This document shows positions 43,473 to 51,447 of a stretch of 64,000 nucleotides of DNA, piece after piece; position 1 is the stretch's first letter, and each line of letters opens with the position of its first letter. Position numbers and translations under genes: made by a program. The stretch is taken from contig CALFMO010000006.1 in assembly GCA_937879855.1 (NCBI GenBank), forward strand, positions 496,001-560,000, in the 5' to 3' direction. This DNA is from an uncultured Acidobacteriaceae bacterium. Lineage in GTDB: Bacteria > Acidobacteriota > Terriglobia > Terriglobales > Acidobacteriaceae. The notes under the pieces are model-generated. The model was not told the origin of the DNA and made no database searches. It saw only the letters and a program-made list of their open reading frames with translations.

Positions 43473-44420
43473 TTGCACGGGTGCGCGGTTTCGCTTATTC
43501 TCGGTATTTCTCCAACATTCCGCTTGAATCCACAGGTGCAAACCGAGCCCTCGACCTTGCGCACGGCATCCCCGGCGCCAAGTGCGGTGCCGTTATGGCA
43601 GCTCGGTATTCTGGCAGCCGCTTCTGTCTGGCTTTACTGGCACACACTGGCGCATCTCCTCTGGCAGTGGTGGACGGATCCGAATTTCTCTCACGGATTT
43701 TTTGTTCCTCTCTTCTCCGCCTTCGTCATCTGGCAGGAGCGTCATCGCCTTGCCCGCATCACGCCACAGCCCTCGTGGACTGGCCTAATCGTGCTGTTGG
43801 CTGGCTTGGGAGTGCTCGTCGTCGGCCGATTGGGAGCGGAACTCTTCCTCGACCGCTCTTCGCTGCTGCTGGTCATCGCTGGAGTCGTCATCCTTTTTCT
43901 GGGATGGAATCTGTTTCGCGCCGTGCTGTTTCCGTGGGCATTCCTGCTGCTGATGATTCCCATCCCACAGATTGTTTTCAACCAGATTACATTCCCGTTG
44001 CAGTTGCTTGCCTCAAAGGTGGCTGCCGCGGTGCTGCCGGTGCTGGGAGTTCCCATTCTGCGCGAAGGTAACGTGATCAACCTGCCGTCGATGGCTCTTG
44101 AGGTCGCCGAGGCGTGCAGCGGCATTCGCTCTCTGATGTCGCTGGTGACGCTCGCCATCATCTATGGATATCTGATGGAAAAGCGTATCTGGGTGCGCTG
44201 GCTGCTCGCTATAGCGTCGGTGCCGATCGCCGTCGCCGCCAACAGTATCCGCATCATCGGCACCGGACTGCTCGTGCAGTACTGGGATGCCGACAAGGCT
44301 GAGGGATATTTCCACGCTTCCTGGGGATGGATTATCTTCGTGGTCTCGCTAATCATGCTTTATGCTTTGCACGCGCTAATCCGCATCTTATTTCCTGAGA
44401 GAGAAGGCGCCCGGTCATGA
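43473..44420 (+). CDS. xrt: Exosortase (PEP-CTERM protein-sorting transpeptidase)
   Basis: This 315-residue protein is the membrane transpeptidase that cleaves PEP-CTERM signals and attaches the protein to the envelope. It has about eight helices and the exosortase core: NFSHGFFVPLFSAFVIW, EVAEACSGIRSLMSL (candidate catalytic Cys215), AANSIRIIGTGLL (Arg260) and GYFHASWGWIIF (His281). All three catalytic positions are present. The start is TTG with TAGGAG at 43461-43466, six bases upstream. It overlaps epsI by ATGA. The clear local substrate is the protein at 47610-48269. Confidence 0.95.
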   Translation: MHGCAVSLILGISPTFRLNPQVQTEPSTLRTASPAPSAVPLWQLGILAAASVWLYWHTLAHLLWQWWTDPNFSHGFFVPLFSAFVIWQERHRLARITPQPSWTGLIVLLAGLGVLVVGRLGAELFLDRSSLLLVIAGVVILFLGWNLFRAVLFPWAFLLLMIPIPQIVFNQITFPLQLLASKVAAAVLPVLGVPILREGNVINLPSMALEVAEACSGIRSLMSLVTLAIIYGYLMEKRIWVRWLLAIASVPIAVAANSIRIIGTGLLVQYWDADKAEGYFHASWGWIIFVVSLIMLYALHALIRILFPEREGARS

Positions 44421-45064
44421 GCAGTTCCACTCCGCGTTTCGTCGTTGCAACCTTGCTGATTCTTGGCGCCGCCCTGCTTCTGCAAGCCCGCGCCCGCAGC
44501 GAGATCTTTCCACCACGGCTTCCCTTGAAACAGTTTCCCGCGCAGCTAGGCGACTGGACCGGTACCGATGTTGCGATCGACAAGGATGTACTCGAAGTCC
44601 TGGGGCCCGGGGACTTTCTGGTGCGCATCTATCAGAGCCAACAGAAGACGCCATATATCGATTTGTTCATCGCATACTTCCGCAGCCAGCGCGCCGGCGA
44701 CACCATCCACTCGCCGCAGCACTGCCTGCCCGGATCCGGTTGGGCGCCGGTCGAGAACAAGCGCATCACCCTCACCATGCCGGGGCACGAACCGTTTCCT
44801 GCCAACCGGTATCTCATCGCGAAAGGAGACGCCCGCCAGTTCGTTCTTTACTGGTTCTGGGCGCACGACCGCGGCGTCGCCAGCGAATACTGGGCCAAGT
44901 TCTATCTGGTCGCGGATTCTATCAAGATGAATCGCAGCGACGGCGCCCTGGTCAGAATTACGAGTCCCATGTACCCCGGCGAGACAGCGGACGCGGCGCA
45001 GCAGCGGGTTTTTCCTTTTGCCAGCGAGGTGATGCCTTTACTCGACAACTACATTCCACGCTGA
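44417..45064 (+). CDS. epsI: EpsI family exosortase-associated protein
   Basis: This 215-residue protein has an N-terminal membrane helix (FVVATLLILGAALLLQ) and an EpsI domain: LPLKQFPAQLGDWTG, YIDLFIAYFRSQ, THSPxxCLPGSGW (TIHSPQHCLPGSGW) and VLYWFWAHDRGVASEYWAKFY. EpsI is fused to the C-terminus of the exosortase in many species and separate here. It assists exosortase/EPS function; its reaction is unknown. It overlaps the exosortase gene by four bases. Confidence 0.95.
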   Translation: MSSSTPRFVVATLLILGAALLLQARARSEIFPPRLPLKQFPAQLGDWTGTDVAIDKDVLEVLGPGDFLVRIYQSQQKTPYIDLFIAYFRSQRAGDTIHSPQHCLPGSGWAPVENKRITLTMPGHEPFPANRYLIAKGDARQFVLYWFWAHDRGVASEYWAKFYLVADSIKMNRSDGALVRITSPMYPGETADAAQQRVFPFASEVMPLLDNYIPR

Positions 45065-45202
45065 TCAGATTTCTCCGCCCTAACTCCCGTCAAGGTATGA
45101 CTCGAGTAACTACTTTCGCCAACTGCCCTGCAGTATGATTAGGCCTTGCGTGGAGGCTGGCTTTTGTGCGCTTCCCCGATGGGTCTTTGGAGAATGCTTT
45201 CT

Positions 45203-47521
45203 ATGAGTCGCTCTGTTTCCGCAGGTTTCTTGCTGGCTTGCTCTGTTCTCACCGCAATGGTTACCGGTTGCTCGCGAGATCCCAACGTGCGCAAACAAAA
45301 GTATTTGGACAGCGGTGAAAAATACACCGCCGAGGGCAGATATCGGGAGGCCTCGATCCAGTACTTGAATGCCATTCAGATCGATTCTCGATTCGCGCAG
45401 GCGCACTACGATCTCAGTCAGGCATATCTCAAGCTGGGCGATACGAATCACGCCTTCCAGGAGTTATCGCGCACGGTGGAACTCGCTCCCGATAACTATC
45501 GCGCCCATACCGACCTCGCCAATCTCCTGGACTCGGTAAGGAACCCTGACGGCAGCTCGGTGCCGGACATGCTCAAGCAGGCCAAGATTCACCTCGACAT
45601 TCTGCGGGAAAAACAGCCCAATACGGCGGAAACGCATGAGGCATGGGCCAGCTACGATTCGGCCCAAAACAACATCGCCGCCGCCATGCAAGAGATGCAA
45701 CAGGCCATCGCGGTCGACCCGAACCGTTCCGATTCGTATCTCCTGCTCGCGCTTTTCCAACTGCGCGCCGATCTGCCTGATCAAGCCGAGGCCAATTTCA
45801 AGAAGGCAACCGAAGTCAATCCCAAGGCTATGAACGCCCAACTGGCGCTGGGCGGCTTTTATCAGACGCGCAATCGGTTCTCCGAGGCCGAAACGCAGTT
45901 CAAACACGCCATCGACGTCGACCCGAAGAGTCCCGCCCCACGCGCCGCCTATGTTCGCCTATTGATGCAGGAAGGCAAGAAAGCCGAGGTCGAGCCTTTC
46001 CTGCTCCAAACCAAAAAGGATCTTTCCGATAACCGCGAAGGCTACCGCATGCTGGGCGACTTTTATTTCGCTTCCGGCGATCTCGACAAAGCCACCGCCG
46101 AGTACGCTTCGCTCTACAAAGATCACCCCCGGGATCTGCAGGTCAAGAAGAACTACATCCAGCTTCTGATTTTGAAAAATAGCCTCGACGAAGCAGCGAA
46201 ATTGAATGACCAGATCCTCAAGGCTAATTCCAAGGATGTGGACGCTCTCGTCTACAAGGGCCAGATACAAATCCGCCGCAACGATGCGGGCGGCGCCATT
46301 GACGCGCTCCAGAACGCTCTCCGCAATGATGCTGAAAATCCGGTGGCTCACTACCAGTTGGGAAATGCCTTCGCGCTGCAACACAATGAAAGCCGGGCAG
46401 AGGCGGAATGGCGGGCTGCAGTCCACATCCGTCCGAACCTGACCGAGGCTCAACGGTCGCTCGCTGCCCTGGAATTGCGCCGCGGCGATGTGGACGCGGT
46501 TATGCAAACCGCGCAACAAATCATTACTTCGGACCCTTCTTCTGCCGACGGCTTCCTGTGGAAGGGAGTCGCGGACATGGCCCGCAAGCGTTACAGCGAT
46601 GCGCAGCAGGACGCTGATCAGGCGGTGAAGAGATTGCCAGAGAATCCTGCGCCTTACGTTCTCATGGGCGACATTCAGCTCAATCAGAAACACTATGCTG
46701 AAGCCTTGAAGTTCTACCAGCAGGCACTCGACAAATCGCCGTCCTCATCTGATGCCCTCAAAGGCGTCATATACACCTATTCAGCGCAAAAAGAATATGA
46801 CAGGGCAATTGCGGCGGCCAACGCACAGATCGCCAAATCTCCTAACAACAGCAGCTTCTATGAGCAGCTCGGGACGGTTCTTTACGACGGCAAGAAAGAT
46901 TTCAAGGACGCTGAGGCCGCGCTCCGCAAGGCCATTGAGCTAGATAAAAACAACAGTGAGGCTCTGCTGAAATTAGGTAAGTTGCTGGCCGAGCAGGGTG
47001 ACGTCGACCAAGCCCTTGCGACTTTCCAAAAGTCGATCAAAGATAATCCCCGCGAAATTTCTTTCTATGTTCTCTCTGGAGAACTCTACGAGAAGAAGAA
47101 GGACTGGGATCTGGCCAAGGCCATGTACCAGCAAGCTCTCAGTATTGTTCCCGATCAGCCGCTTGCTTCCAACAATCTGGCGTACGTGATTCTCCAACAA
47201 GGCGGGAACGTCGACGTTGCAATGGGCCTGGCGCAAACCGCACGCCGTGGCATGCCCGACTCGCCCAATGCAGCTGATACTCTTGGCTGGGCCTACTATC
47301 AGAAAGGCATCTATCAGTCCGCCCTCAGCCAGTTTCAAGAAGCGTTGCGGCTCGGTGAGAAGCATGGCGCGCCGGATGACGCGGACCTCCACTACCATCT
47401 CGGCCTCGCCTATCAGAAAACCAACCAACCCGCCCTCGCACGCCAGCAATTGGAGAAAGCCATCAAGCTGAGCCCCAACAATGCCGATGCCCGCAAGGCC
47501 TTGTCAGAGCTTCACGGTTAG
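45203..47521 (+). CDS. TPR-repeat lipoprotein (PEP-CTERM-associated type)
   Basis: The protein is about 772 residues. It starts MSRSVSAGFLLACSVLTAMVTGC, a lipoprotein signal with Cys23. GGAG at 45189-45192 is ten bases before this ATG. The rest is made of tetratricopeptide repeats, with typical units such as YREASIQYLNAIQIDSRFAQ and YAEALKFYQQALDKSPSSSD. TPR lipoproteins with this architecture accompany exosortase loci and are thought to scaffold EPS export or sorted-protein assembly. The gap to epsI is about 140 bases, so co-transcription is possible. A longer start at 45146 (TTG) would disrupt the lipoprotein signal. Confidence 0.9.
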   Translation: MSRSVSAGFLLACSVLTAMVTGCSRDPNVRKQKYLDSGEKYTAEGRYREASIQYLNAIQIDSRFAQAHYDLSQAYLKLGDTNHAFQELSRTVELAPDNYRAHTDLANLLDSVRNPDGSSVPDMLKQAKIHLDILREKQPNTAETHEAWASYDSAQNNIAAAMQEMQQAIAVDPNRSDSYLLLALFQLRADLPDQAEANFKKATEVNPKAMNAQLALGGFYQTRNRFSEAETQFKHAIDVDPKSPAPRAAYVRLLMQEGKKAEVEPFLLQTKKDLSDNREGYRMLGDFYFASGDLDKATAEYASLYKDHPRDLQVKKNYIQLLILKNSLDEAAKLNDQILKANSKDVDALVYKGQIQIRRNDAGGAIDALQNALRNDAENPVAHYQLGNAFALQHNESRAEAEWRAAVHIRPNLTEAQRSLAALELRRGDVDAVMQTAQQIITSDPSSADGFLWKGVADMARKRYSDAQQDADQAVKRLPENPAPYVLMGDIQLNQKHYAEALKFYQQALDKSPSSSDALKGVIYTYSAQKEYDRAIAAANAQIAKSPNNSSFYEQLGTVLYDGKKDFKDAEAALRKAIELDKNNSEALLKLGKLLAEQGDVDQALATFQKSIKDNPREISFYVLSGELYEKKKDWDLAKAMYQQALSIVPDQPLASNNLAYVILQQGGNVDVAMGLAQTARRGMPDSPNAADTLGWAYYQKGIYQSALSQFQEALRLGEKHGAPDDADLHYHLGLAYQKTNQPALARQQLEKAIKLSPNNADARKALSELHG

Positions 47522-47561
47522 CAGCGTTTGAAAACTCCGAGCCCTTGTGCCCAAATAAAAA

Positions 47562-47580
47562 CCCCGCCTTTGCGGCGGGG
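47562..47580. terminator. Bidirectional intrinsic terminator
   Basis: CCCCGCC (47562-47568) and GGCGGGG (47574-47580) form a seven-base GC stem. A run of A lies before it (good T-run on the minus strand) and TTCTGTTTT after it on the plus strand. It sits between the convergent TPR lipoprotein and PEP-CTERM genes and probably stops both. Confidence 0.85.
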
Positions 47581-47609
47581 TTCTGTTTTCGGTCAAGCGC
47601 AAAGAAGAC

Positions 47610-48269
47610 TCAGGCCTTCAGCTTGCGACGGACCACTCCGGCCAGACCAATCAACCCTGTTCCCAAAAGGACCAAGGAGCCCGGTTCAGGAACAACAATG
47701 TTCGTGTCTCCGCTGCTCACTCCGACCGAGCCGTTGAAGAAACCGAGTCCGGTGTTGATGGTCAACTGCACGGTTGAACCAGTTGTCTTAAATCCCGAAG
47801 CGGTCATCCCCGACAGGGCACCATTAAGGCTGTAGCTGTGCGTGCCATCGGCATTGTTAGTCGTGAGCGTCAAATTCACCGGTGACGAAAAAGTTCCTGT
47901 GAATATGACGCCGTTTGGAGCTCCGTTAGAGCCATTGCCGGTGATCATGAACGTTCCGCCAGCTGCGAACGTTGCAACCACGCACGGAGGAATGTTGCCC
48001 ATAGGTCCCGAACACGTGCCTGACAAAGAACCGGACATGAGCGCTCCGGTTGTGAAGCTAACGCTGCCCAAGTTGGAACCTGTGATTGATGTCATTGAGG
48101 GGATCCCGGTGATCGCAATCAACTGTGATCCACTCAACATCAGCGTTGGGCTCGACCCCGACGAGGCAGTCAGGGTTCCCCCAACGTTTGCATAATCGGT
48201 GCTGCTGTCCGCAAAGACCGCCATCGGCAGGGCCAGTGCCAAGGCAGCGAGTAAGAGGATTTTCTTCAT
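47610..48269 (-). CDS. PEP-CTERM sorting-domain protein (exosortase substrate)
   Basis: This 219-residue protein has a signal peptide (MKKILLLAALALALPMAVFA) and a C-terminal sorting signal: VPEPGS, a hydrophobic stretch and a final basic RRKLKA. The middle (about 23-185) is Ser/Thr/Gly-rich with short beta strands, a single pair of Cys (GTCSGPMGNIPPCV), and no recognisable domain. It would be exported, cleaved at the PEP motif by the exosortase and fixed to the surface or released into the matrix. TAGGAG lies nine bases before the ATG. A sigma-54-type promoter and dyad lie upstream. It is the only PEP-CTERM protein recognised in the window. Confidence 0.95.
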   Translation of the reverse strand: MKKILLLAALALALPMAVFADSSTDYANVGGTLTASSGSSPTLMLSGSQLIAITGIPSMTSITGSNLGSVSFTTGALMSGSLSGTCSGPMGNIPPCVVATFAAGGTFMITGNGSNGAPNGVIFTGTFSSPVNLTLTTNNADGTHSYSLNGALSGMTASGFKTTGSTVQLTINTGLGFFNGSVGVSSGDTNIVVPEPGSLVLLGTGLIGLAGVVRRKLKA

Positions 48270-48370
48270 TTTACTGTCTCCTAGGAGTTACTGCGCCCGA
48301 GTCTTATTGTCGAACGACGCGTGGCTACACTTCAGGAGCGAAGAACGAGACTGAAGTGCAGGGAGTCCAA

Positions 48371-48386
48371 TGCACCTTGAGTACCA
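48371..48386 (-). promoter_or_regulatory. Predicted sigma-54 promoter of the PEP-CTERM gene
   Basis: On the minus strand the sequence reads TGGTACTCAAGGTGCA, matching TGGCAC-N5-TTGC with the required GG-N10-GC spacing; two bases differ from the consensus. It points to the PEP-CTERM gene, and a transcript would start near 48360 and have a leader of about 90 bases. Three sigma-54-activator-like genes are in the window. Inference only. Confidence 0.6.
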
Positions 48387-48432
48387 AAGTTCGGCCTCTT
48401 GTAAGTCACAGTAAAATAACTACTTATCATTA

Positions 48433-48451
48433 ATTTCCACGGTTTGGAAAT
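48433..48451. promoter_or_regulatory. Dyad upstream of the sigma-54-type promoter (candidate activator site)
   Basis: ATTTCCA (48433-48439) and TGGAAAT (48445-48451) form perfect seven-base arms with a CGGTT centre. It is about 80 bases upstream of the predicted start site, a usual distance for enhancer-like binding sites of Fis-type activators. Which of the regulators binds is unknown. Confidence 0.5.
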
Positions 48452-48536
48452 ACCGAAAAGTGAAAACATCTGCGCAACGACGCAAACCTGCATGCGGAAT
48501 CTACACGGGTTACAGTAGGCATGGGGAGGAAGCACC

Positions 48537-49598
48537 TTAGTCGGCGGCGACTTCTTGCTTGGGATTGTTGGCTTCGCGTCGTTTCGCGACGCGATTCGAA
48601 GGTAGGCCGGCGTCGCGAATCTTATAAAGCAGGGCGCGATAGCTGATGCTCAAAGCGCGCGCCGCCTGTTTTCGGTTCCAATGACAGTTTTGCAGTACTT
48701 TGAGGATCACCTTTCGCTCCAACTCGCGGACGGCTTGGCGAGTCAGCTTTTTGAGCGAAATCTGTCCGTCTACAGGAATTTCCGCATTGAAAAAATGCGT
48801 ATCCCGCGGCGCCAAGTCGGTTGCGATCACGTCTTCGTTTCCTAGAATCACGTAGCGCTTGATCAGATTTTCCAGTTCCCGGATGTTTCCTGGCCAGTGG
48901 TACTTTCGCAAGTCGGTCATTAGTTCGTTCGATAACGCATGCGCACGGCAGTTGTATTTCCGGTTGTGATACTCAAGGAAATAATCCACCAATTCGGGAA
49001 TGTCGCCGGCCCGCTCGCGCAGCGGAAGCAAATGCAGGTTGACCACGTTGATGCGGTAGAACAAATCCGATCGGAACGTGCCGTTTTCAATTTCCTGTTC
49101 GAGTTTACGGTTGGTCGCGCATACTACGCGCACTTCCACTTTCTTATCGGCCTGCGCCCCGATGCGGCAGAACTGGCCGTCCTGCAACAACTGCAGCAGC
49201 TTCGACTGCAGCGGCATATCCAACTCGGAGATCTCATCCAGGAACAGTGTGCCCCGGTGCGCCATTTCTACGCGCCCTGGTTTGGCTCCGTAGGCGCCTG
49301 TAAACGCCCCTTTTTCGTAGCCAAACAACTCGCTTTCCAGCAGTGTTCCCGGAATTGCCGGACAATTCACTTTCACCCAGGGCCCACTTCGCCACGGTGA
49401 AGCCGCATGAATCATGCGCGCGATAATGTCTTTGCCCGTCCCACTCTCTCCCTGGATGAGCACGGGAACATTGGCTCCCGCCAGTTTTGTCAGGCGATCA
49501 CGCACGGACTGCATCGCCTCGCTGTGCCCGAAAACGATCGCTTCGGGCGGCATCTCTCCCAGAGGTTGGACAAGCGTATTCAGACTGCCGATTGTCAT
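48537..49598 (-). CDS. Sigma-54-dependent activator without receiver domain
   Basis: This 353-residue protein has a short N-terminus, then an AAA+ domain with Walker A QGESGTGKDIIA, GAFTGA in GYEKGAFTGAYG, Walker B TLFLDEIS, sensor I (VVCATNRKL), the R-finger region (FRSDLFYRINVV) and the WPGNIRELENLI motif. A Fis HTH (WNRKQAARALSISYRALLYK) ends it. No sensor or receiver domain is present, so activity is controlled by level or by a partner. All motifs needed for sigma-54 remodelling are intact. It is 267 bases from the PEP-CTERM gene and the most likely local activator of it, with the NtrC-type regulator at 51444. Confidence 0.93.
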   Translation of the reverse strand: MTIGSLNTLVQPLGEMPPEAIVFGHSEAMQSVRDRLTKLAGANVPVLIQGESGTGKDIIARMIHAASPWRSGPWVKVNCPAIPGTLLESELFGYEKGAFTGAYGAKPGRVEMAHRGTLFLDEISELDMPLQSKLLQLLQDGQFCRIGAQADKKVEVRVVCATNRKLEQEIENGTFRSDLFYRINVVNLHLLPLRERAGDIPELVDYFLEYHNRKYNCRAHALSNELMTDLRKYHWPGNIRELENLIKRYVILGNEDVIATDLAPRDTHFFNAEIPVDGQISLKKLTRQAVRELERKVILKVLQNCHWNRKQAARALSISYRALLYKIRDAGLPSNRVAKRREANNPKQEVAAD

Positions 49599-49796
49599 GG
49601 TTTTTCTACCGCGCAGGGGGAGAGACTTGATACCAGCATCCGGAGAGCCAAAAGGCGAATCGCCCTTGGTGAATATCTAAATCTAACTTATGTGATTGAA
49701 GACCATCAACTTACCAAAGAGCCAGCGCAGAAGGCCCTAGTAATCAAAGCTTGATCCCAAGAGTAACATCCCTAACCGACCAGTGCGCAAAATTTT

Positions 49797-50174
49797 TCAC
49801 ACCGCGGAAGCCATCTTCCGCCGCCGGACATGGGAGTTGCCCGATAGTAGGAGGGGACGTGCAAACTTGAGTCCGAGCAGATAATAGCCTTGGGCAGGCG
49901 TGGTGCGGAGGGCTTTGGCGCGCAAGGCTCGCGACGCCTTCGGCAACAGTGCCAAGGATGCGACCGGCGCACTCGGGATTTCGAGCCGGATCTGAGCAAT
50001 AGCGGGCAAGACTCGCCGGATCGCCACCAGCATGCCACCCGCGCTAACGTTCAGGGCGGTGGCAAACTCGAGGAATTCCTTACCCTTCGCGTCCCGGCTG
50101 CGAACAAAAACAGGTATCGCGAGCGGCAGTCGGGCCCATTTTCGCCGCTCAGTGCCCGCTCTTGTTCCATTCAT
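49797..50174 (-). CDS. PilZ-domain protein
   Basis: The protein is about 125 residues with the PilZ pattern ERRKWARLPLAIPVFVRSRD (RxxxR) and LNVSAGGMLVAI (N/DxSxxG), so it probably binds c-di-GMP. The start at 50174 has AAGGAG six bases before it; a longer frame to 50225 has an unrelated N-terminus. It is a stand-alone receptor next to the regulator genes and divergent from the histidine kinase. It may link EPS or sorting to c-di-GMP, but this is inferred from context. Confidence 0.8.
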   Translation of the reverse strand: MNGTRAGTERRKWARLPLAIPVFVRSRDAKGKEFLEFATALNVSAGGMLVAIRRVLPAIAQIRLEIPSAPVASLALLPKASRALRAKALRTTPAQGYYLLGLKFARPLLLSGNSHVRRRKMASAV

Positions 50175-50523
50175 GCAGACTCCTTGAAGTCTTAAACTCT
50201 CCGTCGGGAGCATCTGACGGGCCAAATCTCCTGCAAAAAACCTAGCAAACGCGGGTCAAAGCCTGTAGCCTCGGCAACTGCGACCGCGAAACCCGTAAAG
50301 AAACGGCGGTTCGCCGTTGTTATGTTCGCCTTATATTCGTGCTCGACCTTGACGTCGGGTCCAGTTCTGGCGCCGCGAAAGTGCAACCTTTTGCTACACT
50401 TGGGTAATTCCGTTGCATTTTCCGTTGACAACAATTTGCACCTGACATACGATTTTGTAACCGGCATTCGTCTTTGACGACGCGTACGGTCTCCTCTCCC
50501 CGTGACTCCTGTGGTTTTTCTTC
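50175..50523. other. 349-base divergent control region between PilZ and histidine kinase genes
   Basis: No credible gene is seen. It contains a strong plus-strand promoter (50425-50453, listed separately) about 70 bases before the kinase start. The part nearest the PilZ gene shows no clear signals beyond the ribosome binding site at 50181-50186. Confidence 0.5.
50425..50453 (+). promoter_or_regulatory. Sigma-70-type promoter of the histidine kinase/response regulator operon
   Basis: TTGACA (50425-50430), a 17-base spacer and TACGAT (50448-50453) match the minus-35 and minus-10 consensus very well. A transcript would start near 50460, about 65 bases before the kinase ATG. Confidence 0.7.
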
Positions 50524-51447
50524 ATGGCTTCTGTTCAAAAGAACACGCTGGTCTCTGACGCCGGAGGACCCTCGGAAACTATGTCTGTTGCTGCGCTCTC
50601 TTCTGACGCCGATTTGCCTACTCCGGAGAACTTGCTGCAGGAGTACAAGGAGTTGCGAGAGCGTTCCCAGCGCACCACAAACGCGCTCGCCTCCGCCGCC
50701 CACGATCTTAAGACTCCTCTATCCATTTTGAATGGCTACGTAGAGGTTCTCCACAGCGAGAAGTTGGGTCCGCTCAACGATCGCCAGCGCGAAGTGCTGC
50801 ACGATATGCAAGCGAGCGGAAAACGTCTGCAACAGTTTATTCAGGATTTCCTCACCTTCAGCGCTCTCGAAACCGGCGGCCTGCGCATGCAGTTCGAGTC
50901 CGGCAACATCAACGAGTGTTTGTCGGAAGTTTCTCGCTTGTGGTCGAATCGTTTTCAGCAGAAGGGACTGGCGCTCTACTTTCTGGCGAATGATAAGTTA
51001 CCGGTTTTTCCCTTCGATTCGCCGAAACTGGAGCGCGTCATCTCGAACCTTCTGGAGAATTCGTTCAAGTTCACGCCTACTGGCGGAACGGTGTGGTTGC
51101 ATGCCGAGCCGCACATGTGGGAACGCCGCGCCGCTTCTCAGCCTTCCACCGACGAGCGGCGGCGTCAAAACGTGACTCAGCCCAACTCCGTGAAGGTCAG
51201 CGTGTCCGATACTGGCCCGGGAATTCCCGCGGAGTTTCACCTGGAAGTCTTTGACGACTTCTTCCGCCTCCCCAGCAACGAAAATCAGGAGGGCATGGGT
51301 TTGGGGCTTGCCATCGCGCGCCGTCTGGTGCAAGGTATGGGAGGCAAGATATGGGTGGAAAGTGATGCCGGCGCCGGCTGCAAGTTTTCCTTCCTGATAC
51401 CTTACAAACCGGCCGTTGCGGCCGCCAGCAAGGGGAAGAATCGATGA
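50524..51447 (+). CDS. Soluble sensor histidine kinase
   Basis: This 307-residue protein has no membrane helix and no recognised sensor domain. A short N-terminus (about 1-50, coiled-coil LLQEYKELRERSQR) precedes the HisKA box ASAAHDLKTPLSIL with phosphoacceptor His60, then an N-box (NLLENSFKFTPTGG), G1 (SVSDTGPGIP), F (VFDDFFRL) and G2 (EGMGLGLAIARRLV). All catalytic boxes are intact. The gene overlaps the response regulator gene by ATGA, so they form a pair. PrsK, the known PEP-CTERM histidine kinase, has many membrane helices; this one lacks them. Confidence 0.93.
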   Translation: MASVQKNTLVSDAGGPSETMSVAALSSDADLPTPENLLQEYKELRERSQRTTNALASAAHDLKTPLSILNGYVEVLHSEKLGPLNDRQREVLHDMQASGKRLQQFIQDFLTFSALETGGLRMQFESGNINECLSEVSRLWSNRFQQKGLALYFLANDKLPVFPFDSPKLERVISNLLENSFKFTPTGGTVWLHAEPHMWERRAASQPSTDERRRQNVTQPNSVKVSVSDTGPGIPAEFHLEVFDDFFRLPSNENQEGMGLGLAIARRLVQGMGGKIWVESDAGAGCKFSFLIPYKPAVAAASKGKNR

